Positions 1-7,800 of a stretch of DNA of 11,883 nt are shown here, piece by piece (the first letter of the stretch is position 1; each line of letters starts with the position of its first letter). A program made the translations under genes and the position numbers. The stretch is from the NCBI GenBank assembly GCA_041623895.1, contig JBFJVZ010000241.1:1-11883 (forward strand), given 5' to 3'. Under the pieces are notes generated by a model, which worked only from the letters and a program-made list of their open reading frames with translations, did no database searches and had not been told where the DNA came from. Source of the stretch: JBFJVZ01 sp041623895 (lineage in GTDB: Bacteria; Planctomycetota; Planctomycetia; Pirellulales; Pirellulaceae).

Positions 1-161
1 CACGCATTGGTGGTCAGGAAGGCCCATAGTGTGCCATTTGCATGGTCAATGAAAAAGGTGAGGCAACATTCCCGCCCGCTTCCGCGGCATGGGACAAGGA
101 CTTGCCCGATCCTATAATTGATTGGGTTGGCGTGGTCAGAAATCTAGAGCAATTTCATCAT
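1..161. other. Non-coding stretch, no gene recognised
   Basis: I see no gene here. One forward frame is open from the window edge to about position 114, but its translation has no family look. This stretch together with the repeat that follows forms the whole region ahead of queD. It contains a TATAAT hexamer, listed separately. Confidence 0.5.
91..118 (+). promoter_or_regulatory. Possible sigma70-type promoter ahead of queD
   Basis: A perfect TATAAT lies at 113-118. Sixteen bases upstream is GGGACA (91-96), which matches four of six positions of the TTGACA consensus. Transcription from here would start near 125 and would carry the palindromic repeat at 162-236 in a leader of about 195 nt before the queD start. 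The call rests only on sequence match; the -35 half is weak. Confidence 0.28.
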
Positions 162-236
162 TGATTTGGGATCAACGGTAGGCCAGGACTTGTCCGGGCG
201 CCTTATTGCCAGGACAAGTCCTGGCCTACCAGATAT
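162..236 (+). repeat. 75-bp palindromic repeat, copy 1
   Basis: The core is an inverted repeat with perfect 19-bp arms at 177-195 and 212-230. The arms extend to 23 bp (177-199 and 208-230) with one mismatch at 196/211, leaving an 8-nt loop, GCCTTATT. Each arm is itself nearly self-complementary around CCAGGAC/GTCCTGG, so the element can fold as one long hairpin or as two small ones. A mini-palindrome, TGAT-TTGGG-ATCA (162-174), precedes the core. A second copy occurs inverted at 11809-11883; the two are collinear and match at 69 of 75 positions. No transposase is near. It resembles a REP-like or MITE-like intergenic element; which of these is not decidable here. Confidence 0.9.
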
Positions 237-305
237 TTGAAAATGCATTAAATGAAAACCCGCGAATCCTCGCCATCTACTGTGTCCAGAAAAGAACCCA
301 CCATC

Positions 306-309
306 GAGG
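306..309 (+). promoter_or_regulatory. Ribosome binding site supporting the GTG start of queD
   Basis: GAGG lies 10 nt ahead of the GTG at 320 and 25 nt ahead of the ATG at 335. This favours GTG as the start. The spacing is a little long, so the support is modest. Confidence 0.4.
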
Positions 310-319
310 CAGCTCAATC

Positions 320-745
320 GTGACTCTCAGTATCATGCGTCGCTTTACCTTTTGTGCGGGGCACCGTTTGGTTGGGCACGAAGGTAAATGCCAGAATCTG
401 CACGGACATAACTACGTCGCAGAAATCTATGTGACCGGCCAGCAGCAAGACGAGGTTGGCCGCATCCTGGACTTCAAGCTACTGAAAGAGCGTTGCAAAG
501 GTTGGTTGGATGACAACTGGGATCACACCTTTGTGCTGTGGGACAAAGACGAGGACGGTCTCAGCGCGATCCGCTCCTCGCATCCACACCGTGTCTTTGA
601 GTTGCCTAGTAACCCCACCGCCGAGAACATGGCAATCTACTTGCTGGAAGAAGTCTGCCCAAAAATCCTGGACGGCACCGGCGCAGTGGCCTGGAAAGTC
701 CGGTTGTGGGAAAGCGAAGACACCGTCGCCGAGGTTTCCAATTGA
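320..745 (+). CDS. queD: 6-carboxytetrahydropterin synthase / 6-pyruvoyl-tetrahydropterin synthase family (QueD)
   Basis: This is a pterin-forming lyase of the T-fold PTPS/QueD family. In queuosine synthesis the enzyme turns dihydroneopterin triphosphate into 6-carboxytetrahydropterin; relatives make 6-pyruvoyltetrahydropterin. With the GTG start the protein has 141 residues, normal for the family. The zinc ligands are visible as H15 (CAGHRL) and H28/H30 (LHGHNY). The catalytic Cys is C24, four residues before H28, as in the CxxxHGH motif. The D68-H69 pair (NWDHTF), the NPTAEN motif (98-103) and a late Glu (WESED, 131-133) complete the active site. The reading frame stays open upstream to a TTG at 206, but that part translates the palindromic repeat and a leader and is not protein. 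An ATG at 335 (residue 6) is an alternative start. No other queuosine genes are in the window, so the exact product is not proven. The gene converges on the CHAT gene, with 42 bp between the stop codons. Confidence 0.9.
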   Translation: MTLSIMRRFTFCAGHRLVGHEGKCQNLHGHNYVAEIYVTGQQQDEVGRILDFKLLKERCKGWLDDNWDHTFVLWDKDEDGLSAIRSSHPHRVFELPSNPTAENMAIYLLEEVCPKILDGTGAVAWKVRLWESEDTVAEVSN

Positions 746-787
746 AGGCCCCGGCCCTCGTGGGTTCGATCTTCCTACTATCCCGGA

Positions 788-3700
788 TCAAGGCGTCGCG
801 GCCAGCCCCGATTCTGCCTGATCCATGGGCGCCGCGATCATGTAACCTGCCCAAAAGAACGGCTCATCGCCCGTGATTCCTTCGCGATCCTGATCGGCTT
901 GGGTCAGCATAGGTTCGGCTGTGGGGTCAATTTCGGCTTGCCGCAAGATCATCCGCGAACGCTGCCAGGATTTGACCATTCCGGTGAAAGGAAGTTCTTG
1001 GACGAATTCGCGTAGCGCGAGCGCCGACGAATTACCACCCACGATCCAGCGGCTGACCAGCACGCTCCGCACGCCCGCGGATTGAAGCCCGCAGACGATC
1101 GAGAACAATTCGTCCCCCGTTCCCATCTGCCCGACTTCGACCGACGACCGAAATCCCGGCAAGATCACCGACGCCGGTACTTTCGCCGGGAATCTCATCC
1201 AAGCCGCCAGCGATCCCTGCGGCAGCGATCGGTCATACGGGGCGAGCCCCACGGCGAGAGGCGTCGCCATGTTGGGGGTCACCGGCGCAGCAACCAATAA
1301 ATGCCCGACCGAATTGCCGAGCAGACTGGTCGGCGTGCCGACTTGTTCGGGGAGTCGCACGGCGTCGGTGACCGAGTCAGCGATTGACTGAACGATCGAC
1401 TCGTTGGCCTCCGGATCGCGCGGCGCAAAAAACTTATCGACGGAAATCCCCAACACCCGACTGGTCGCGGGAATCGCCGTCGGACGGAATGCCAGGCCGG
1501 GAGTCGCCGCGTAACGAATCTGCATGGTATCACCCAATAGCGGCGAGTCGTCCTCGCCGATGGGCAGCAATTCGAACGGCAGATACCACAGCGGTCCGTC
1601 GGGAACGATCACCAGTTCGTCAAACAAACTTGCCGTGATCAATTCGTCGTCCGGGATCAGATGGCGTCGTCGCAAGTTAGCCGCTTCGGCACGCCAGGAA
1701 TCGTCCTCCGGCAAGCGTTTTCCCCGGACCTTGCCCACGCCGATCCCGCGCAGCACGCGGCCGATTTCCGACGATACGCGTGAGCCACCATTGATCACCC
1801 ACATGTTGACTTTGGCATCGGCTGCCAATGTCACATAGATCTTGTTGCCGCTGTAAATGAAGGTCAGCAAGCCCGTACGTTTGGGAATCCGCTTGATGTC
1901 AGTCTTTTCATTCAACGGCGGCGGCATGGTTCGCGGCATGTTGAACCGGCTAAGTGCCACGGCAGCCGTGTCCGCCTCGAGCTCGTTTGCTCGTGTTTGC
2001 AAAGCATCCAAACCAGCGGGTACCGGTGCCAAGACAGCTTTCCGCAGGCTTTTGACAATGTCCGGTGCCTTGTTGCGAAGCTCCGCCACTTTGGGATCCA
2101 ACAATTGATCGCTACTGCGTACAAAGCTGCGTACCTGCAGTAGCCGCCCGCCCATGGGCAGACGAGAGCGAAAACGGTAGCCCAACAATTCGTCTGCCCG
2201 CATCAATACGCTTTGGCCATCGTTACGGGCCGCGGCCAGATCCAAACGCGCGGCAAAAGCCGCAGTGCGATCGACCATGACTGAGGAGAGTGCATCCACC
2301 GGATCACGACGCCACAATACGTCAGGCGGCTCGTCACAGTAATGTTCCAGCAATTTGTCGCTGGACTGACCGCCCAGCTTTCGGCCCGCCGCCAGCCGAA
2401 CAAGTTCCAACTGATAAATTCGCGGCATTGAAATGATGGGCCGATTGCGGTTCTTTCGCTCCAAGGCAAACGACTTCATGATCGTCATCGCGGCATCTAA
2501 TTTCGATGGAGCTGCGAGCCCTGCGGAGGAGCCTTGTGCGGCAGCCAGACGCCCCGCCACAAAGGCGCCGTAGGCATCAAGCCGAGGCTGCAGAACGTCA
2601 CGCCGCATGGAAAGCGATTGTGCCTGAGACAACAGCGTCTCGGCTGCATCCAGTTGCCCGGCCGTGACCGCGGCATCAGCTGCTGCGATCAAACAGTGCA
2701 GCGTTGCCAAACGTGACTTCCGCAACAGCGCGGTCGCTGCCGTGGTCGCAGTTTGGCGAACGGCTTCGGCTTGCTGCGGTGTCGCCGCACAACCGGCGGC
2801 CAGCTGCATGGCTTCGCCAATCCATTCATATTGCTCCAAACAAGCTGCCGTATTTGCGACCCCGGCAGCAATCGGCACCGCGCCGGCCGGTTGTTCGCTG
2901 CCGGCCAAAGCTGATGCTTGACACATCAGCGTCACGGGTGTCAACGGATGCGCGCCGCCATTGAACGTGGCATTGACCGCCGCGTCCTGGACAGCATCCG
3001 TGTCGCGTCGACTGCTGAATTTTTCTGCGGCCCGCATCGCGCCAATCAAATTTCGGGCAATCGGCAATTGCAAGCCGGCTGGGTACTTGGTCGCGTCGAT
3101 TAATTCGTTCGCTAAAGAATCTTGATCGGACAGTGGTCCCATCAGCATTCGCCGGCGGTAGGAAGCGGTTGCCAGGCCGCGCATCACTTCGGCGATGTCG
3201 ATCACTTTGATGTTGGCTTCCTCGAACGCGCCATTGGCTCTGGCAAGATTCTGTTCGGTCAACCTCTGCCCCGATCGGTACTGCATGCGATTTTGAATTG
3301 GCAGGCGATTGACGGCAGTCGCCTGCGGCCACAAGCCTGTCGGCCGGGCCACTTGAACGCCTGTATTCAATACGTTTTCCCAGATCGGGTTGGCCAGCCA
3401 ACCGCGGTAGCGAATCGCCAGTTGAAATGCACTGTCGACACTTTGTCGAACCGCGGCCATATCACCCAAGTGCCAGTAACACTCGGCCATCATTGCATAG
3501 ACGGGAATGGCATCGATCCATTGGCCGTTGATATCTTTTCGAGTTCGACGGTTGGCCGATTCGAACATTTCCAGAGCACGTTCCAAGTCCCCATCGCGAT
3601 ACACCAACAATGCGGTGTAATATGCTTCGTTGGGATAGCTGACGGCCGGCTCAAAACCACCAAGGCCACCGCCCAGCCCGCCCCCCTGTCCTTGAGCGGT

Positions 3701-3808
3701 CTGGCTCAGCAACAGTGAACTGGCCAGAAAAAACAATGTCAGCGATGATCGGAACCAAGTCTGATCGTCCGGGAACGAACAACTGAGCTGAAGAGCAGGG
3801 CCGCGCAT
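788..3808 (-). CDS. Exported TPR protein with a degenerate C-terminal CHAT domain
   Basis: This is a large protein of about 1006 residues with no known specific function. The N-terminus carries a signal-peptide-like stretch (about residues 21-40, SSLTLFFLASSLLLSQTAQG), then a Gly-rich run (GQGGGLGGGLGG). TPR-like helices follow at about 61-88 and 100-134, and the long middle part is Ala-rich and helical. The last 370 or so residues match the CHAT caspase-like fold: VPDGPLWYLPFELLP (735-749), a SVLVSRW strand and the closing PFFWAGYMIA. The catalytic residues seem lost. The site of the usual HG dyad His reads HLLVAAPV (836-843), and the site of the usual VLSACxTG reads VILPGFRSS (881-889). It is therefore probably a non-proteolytic scaffold or binding protein outside the cytoplasm. 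Start choice: the frame is open to an ATG at 3991, with others at 3838 and 3808. I chose 3808 because it puts the hydrophobic segment nearest the N-terminus; none has a clear Shine-Dalgarno. Confidence 0.82.
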   Translation of the reverse strand: MRGPALQLSCSFPDDQTWFRSSLTLFFLASSLLLSQTAQGQGGGLGGGLGGFEPAVSYPNEAYYTALLVYRDGDLERALEMFESANRRTRKDINGQWIDAIPVYAMMAECYWHLGDMAAVRQSVDSAFQLAIRYRGWLANPIWENVLNTGVQVARPTGLWPQATAVNRLPIQNRMQYRSGQRLTEQNLARANGAFEEANIKVIDIAEVMRGLATASYRRRMLMGPLSDQDSLANELIDATKYPAGLQLPIARNLIGAMRAAEKFSSRRDTDAVQDAAVNATFNGGAHPLTPVTLMCQASALAGSEQPAGAVPIAAGVANTAACLEQYEWIGEAMQLAAGCAATPQQAEAVRQTATTAATALLRKSRLATLHCLIAAADAAVTAGQLDAAETLLSQAQSLSMRRDVLQPRLDAYGAFVAGRLAAAQGSSAGLAAPSKLDAAMTIMKSFALERKNRNRPIISMPRIYQLELVRLAAGRKLGGQSSDKLLEHYCDEPPDVLWRRDPVDALSSVMVDRTAAFAARLDLAAARNDGQSVLMRADELLGYRFRSRLPMGGRLLQVRSFVRSSDQLLDPKVAELRNKAPDIVKSLRKAVLAPVPAGLDALQTRANELEADTAAVALSRFNMPRTMPPPLNEKTDIKRIPKRTGLLTFIYSGNKIYVTLAADAKVNMWVINGGSRVSSEIGRVLRGIGVGKVRGKRLPEDDSWRAEAANLRRRHLIPDDELITASLFDELVIVPDGPLWYLPFELLPIGEDDSPLLGDTMQIRYAATPGLAFRPTAIPATSRVLGISVDKFFAPRDPEANESIVQSIADSVTDAVRLPEQVGTPTSLLGNSVGHLLVAAPVTPNMATPLAVGLAPYDRSLPQGSLAAWMRFPAKVPASVILPGFRSSVEVGQMGTGDELFSIVCGLQSAGVRSVLVSRWIVGGNSSALALREFVQELPFTGMVKSWQRSRMILRQAEIDPTAEPMLTQADQDREGITGDEPFFWAGYMIAAPMDQAESGLAATP

Positions 3809-4066
3809 GGGATTTAGTTCGTGCGAGGATGCGAGCATTTTCGGCACTGATGAGGCCAAAAGATGACGCTGAGATGGAATAGACGAAACGAGAGCAGGGC
3901 CAACGACTATTTTAGTGGCTGAAACACCGCAGGATGTTTGATTTGACAAAAAACCGGCTGGATGAACCTTTAAGGGTGTCGTTAGACGCATCCGGATCCC
4001 GAGTCGTGCGGATTATTCCGGCTTTTCCTGATGGCCTGAAAGCTTGTTCCCACAGAGGGTGAACCC
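3809..4066. other. Divergent intergenic region (or 5' extension of the CHAT gene)
   Basis: This is 258 bp between two divergent genes if the CHAT start is at 3808. The minus-strand frame stays open to the ATG at 3991, so part of it could be coding. I see no convincing promoter on either strand. GAGGGTG at 4055-4061 is the Shine-Dalgarno of the gene at 4067. Confidence 0.4.
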
Positions 4067-4663
4067 ATGGCTGAATCCAATTCGGATTCGACATTCGAGA
4101 CAAATCCATACGCTCCCACCACCTCTTCCTCGAGCATCCAGGATCAGCTGACGCGGGAGCTGGTCGATGCGAGAGATACGGACTACGAACCGTCGACACT
4201 TGGTTGGACCGCCTTCCGCTGGTTCTCTATCTGCACCCTGTGTGCCGTGCCCAGCTTCATCGTCGGATGGAGCATTTCCGAGGGCAGATACGACGCGATG
4301 CTGACCGGGATCGTCATTTTTTCGCTCGCCTACACCTTTTTGGACTACGGCACGGCGCGCCAATCCTGGCGAAGGAAGAGAATGATTCGACGGACGCTAC
4401 GGACCATGTACGGGACTCGAATCGCGATCACGATCCTGTTCCCCATCGGTTACGCGCTGGATCTCTTCTGCGGTGCTTTCTCGATCCAAATCACCCAAGC
4501 CATTGCAGGATCAGAATTTACGTCTTCCGACACCGTCATGCACCGGTTCGATGCTGTCCTGCTGACAACCGTGATCCAAGGCTGCATCATGAACCTGGTT
4601 GTGGCTGCGTACGGATTGGTGATTCTGACACTTTTGGCCGTTGTCAGCGCCCTTCGTGGGTGA
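4067..4663 (+). CDS. Unknown membrane protein with N-terminal NPYAP motif
   Basis: I do not recognise a family. The protein has 198 residues. Its first 45 or so residues are polar and Ser/Thr-rich and contain NPYAP (13-17), a motif I associate with small membrane proteins of planctomycetes (from memory). Hydrophobic segments lie at about 50-70, 76-95, 116-139 and 163-195; the last is long enough to be one tilted or two short helices. A basic loop, RQSWRRKRMIRR (98-109), follows the second segment and probably faces the cytoplasm. The start is well supported: GAGGGTG (4055-4061) is 5 nt from the ATG. The gene is 207 bp ahead of secA on the same strand, but nothing in its sequence ties it to protein export. 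Confidence 0.75.
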   Translation: MAESNSDSTFETNPYAPTTSSSSIQDQLTRELVDARDTDYEPSTLGWTAFRWFSICTLCAVPSFIVGWSISEGRYDAMLTGIVIFSLAYTFLDYGTARQSWRRKRMIRRTLRTMYGTRIAITILFPIGYALDLFCGAFSIQITQAIAGSEFTSSDTVMHRFDAVLLTTVIQGCIMNLVVAAYGLVILTLLAVVSALRG

Positions 4664-4755
4664 CAAGGGGAATGGGGCAAGCAATCACAGTTGACCCGAT
4701 TTTGTAAAATACGTAAGTTGAACTGCTGGAAGCATTTAGGGCTGAAACACGGATT

Positions 4756-4811
4756 GGGCGCGGCCTCGCCCCGTCCAAGATTGCGTCGGTTTGGTTTCGT
4801 CTGGAAACCAA
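4756..4811 (+). promoter_or_regulatory. Two hairpins in the secA leader
   Basis: The first is GGGCG (4756-4760), loop CGGCCT, CGCCC (4767-4771). The second is TTGGTTTC (4791-4798), loop GTCTG, GAAACCAA (4804-4811), a perfect 8-bp stem ending 59 nt before the secA ATG. Neither is followed by a T-run, so they are not classic terminators of the upstream gene. They could fold in the secA 5' leader; a regulatory role is only a possibility. Confidence 0.4.
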
Positions 4812-4870
4812 TCAACAATGGACGTGCGTACCGACGACGCACAACACGCAGTTCGTTTTGATACGGCGAT

Positions 4871-7800
4871 ATGTCATTCTTTGAACGACTTTTCGATTTT
4901 TGTAGTGTTCTCTTCGGTGGAATCTTCGGATCGATCGAGCGGGCGATCACGTCGATTTTTGGCTCCGCGAACGCGCGTCATGTGGCGAGATTGCAGCTGC
5001 GTGCCGAGGCGATTACGGAGTTGGAACCCAAGTACGCCCCGATGAGCGACGAGGAGTTGCGCCAGCAAACCAACCTGCTGCGTAAGCGGTTGCGCGAAGG
5101 CGAAACTCTGAACGATATTTTGCCCGATGCGTTTGCCGTCTGTCGCGAAGGCGGCAAACGATTCTTGGAGATGCGGCACTACGACGTGCAGTTGATCGGC
5201 GGCATGGTGCTGCACGAAGGCGGCATCGCGGAAATGGTCACCGGGGAAGGCAAGACGTTGGTGGCAACGCTTCCCGCCTATCTGAACGCGCTGGAGGGCA
5301 AGGGCGTTCACGTGGTCACCGTCAATGATTACCTGGCACGCCGTGACATGGAGTGGATGGCGCCGCTGTACATGAACTTGGGCCTGACGGTCGCGGCGAT
5401 TCAATCGGGAATGTCGACCCACGAAAAGCAGGCTGCCTACGCGTGCGATATCACCTACGGAACTAACAACGAATTTGGTTTCGATTACTTGCGCGACAAC
5501 ATGAAACCAGCGTGCAAGGGAGACGAGCGATTTGCTCCGGAGTCGCAACAATGTCAGGGACCGCTGAACTTCGCGATCATTGACGAAGTCGACAATATTC
5601 TGATCGACGAAGCTCGCACACCTTTGATCATCAGTGGTCCAGCCGATTTGGATTTGGGCCGCTATAAGGAAGCCGATCGCATCGCCAGACAGTTGACCAG
5701 GGAACTGCACTTTTCAGTCGACGAAAAACAACACAACGTCACTTTGACCGATGAAGGCGTACGAGAAGCCGAAAAGTTGGCTGACGTGGAAAGCTTCTAC
5801 ACGGCCGGCAACATGGAGTGGCCGCACCTGATCGATAACGCGCTGAAAGCCCATTATCTGTACAAGAAAGACGTCAACTACGTGATCAAAGACCGGCAGA
5901 TTGTGATTGTCGATGAATTCACCGGTCGCTTGATGGAAGGACGTCAGTGGAGTGACGGGCTGCATCAGGCAGTGGAAGCAAAAGAAGGCGTTCCGATCAA
6001 GCAGGAAACGCAGACTTTTGCCACCGCGTCCTTGCAAAACATCTTCAAGATGTACAAAAAACTCTCGGGTATGACCGGTACGGCCATGACCGAAGCCACC
6101 GAGTTTTGGAAAATCTACAAGTTGGACGTGGTCGCCATCCCCACCAATCGTCCGATGCAGCGGCTGGAACACGCGGATCTGATCTACCTGACCGAAAAAG
6201 ATAAGTACCACGCCCTGGCCGACGAGGTTGAACGGGTCAATAAGTGGGACGTGGTTGTCATGAAAGATGGCAGCGAGCTGTGGGGAAAAATCGAAAGTGA
6301 ATCCGACGACGAAGTTCGCTTTGTCATGAAAGAACAACGGATTGTCGAAAACATTCCGCGCGACAAGATCAAATCGCTTGAACGTGCGGGGCGGCCCGTC
6401 TTGATCGGCACGGTCAGTATCGAAAAAAGCGAACGGCTCGCTGCGCTACTCGAACGCCGTGGGATTGCCCACAACGTTTTGAACGCCAAGAACCACGGTC
6501 GTGAAGCCGATATCGTCGCTCAAGCAGGCCGCATCAATGCCGTCACAATTGCCACCAATATGGCGGGCCGCGGTACCGATATCATTCTGGGCGGTAACCC
6601 CGAGAATATGGCCTGGGCGCAGCTGCAGCACACCTATCCAACCCGCCTGGACGTTCCCGATGAAGAGTGGAACGCGCTGGTCCAGGAGATCGACGAACAG
6701 GAGAAAATGAGCGAGCAAGGCGAAGTCGTTCGCAAGCTTGGCGGTCTGTATGTGATCGGCACCGAACGCCACGAATCGCGACGCATCGACTTGCAGTTGC
6801 GCGGTCGTTGTGGCCGTCAGGGTGATCCGGGCAGCAGCCGATTCTTCTTGTCGCTGGAAGACGACTTGATGCGGATCTTTGCCGGCGACTTTGTTAAAAG
6901 CATGATGGAACGCCTGGGCATGAAGGAGGGTGAAGCGATCGAGTCCAACCTGGTCACCCGCAGAATCTCCGCGGCCCAAAAGAAAGTCGAAGAACGCAAC
7001 TTCGAGATTCGCAAGAGTTTGCTCGATTACGACGAAGTGATGGACGAGCAGCGCAAGCGTGTCTATCGCTATCGACAGAATCTGCTGGATGGTCACAGTT
7101 CGCGAAAAATGATCTTGGATCTGATTCGCGGGCAGATCGACAAGTTCGTGGAAACCTTCTTGGATCCCCTGTACGGCGTCGAGTCCTTCGCCTCATTCGC
7201 GGGTGGACAGCTGGATTGTCAACTGGAGCCGCGTGATTTCCAGAATATGGAATTCAAAATGGCCGATTCCTACGCCAAGGACCAGGCGGAGCGAACGGCC
7301 GAAGTGACCGTGACCGATATCGTCGAAGAAAATCTTCCTGAGGGAATGGAAGAGGAGTGGAATTGGAAGGCGCTGGCCAATTGGGCCAACACGCGGTTGG
7401 GAACAAACTACCAGGATCATCAACTCAAGCGGATGGACCGGGAGCAGATGATTGCTGAGCTGACCAGGAAGGCGCAGGAGCGGATTGCGGCGGCGGACTT
7501 GAGCGAAGCAGCGCCGATGTTGGATGCCGATTTTGGTTTGCGAATGTTGTGCAGTTGGATGCGGCATAAGTTCGGCATTGAAACGACACCTGACGAATTC
7601 CGCGAAGTGGAAGATCGTCGCGTCGTCGCGGAAACGCTGGTGAAGCGTGCTGAACATGAATACAACGAAAAAGAAGCCGAATACCCCGTGCTTGCCGGGA
7701 TCTCGCGGTTTACCGAAAAACAAGGTGCCCAGGTTGCCTTGGACCGCGAAGGCTTAATCGAATGGGTCAAGCGGCGTTTCGGTGTCGAATTGTCGGTTGA

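Noticed and set aside
206..319. Upstream extension of the queD reading frame from a TTG inside the palindromic repeat
   Set aside because: The first residues translate the repeat (the same MPGQVLAY peptide arises at copy 2), and the family N-terminus fits a start near 320-335.
3809..3991. 61-residue N-terminal extension of the CHAT protein from the ATG at 3991
   Set aside because: It would bury the signal peptide at residue 82 and has no family look; it cannot be fully excluded, since no start here has a Shine-Dalgarno.
4691..4719. TTGACC-17-TAAGTT as a secA promoter
   Set aside because: The -35 is good but the -10 matches only three of six consensus positions; not reported as a feature.
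4874..5710. 278-codon reverse open frame inside secA, and similar long antisense frames to 8200
   Set aside because: Antisense shadows of a highly constrained gene with strong codon bias; no family motifs in their translations.
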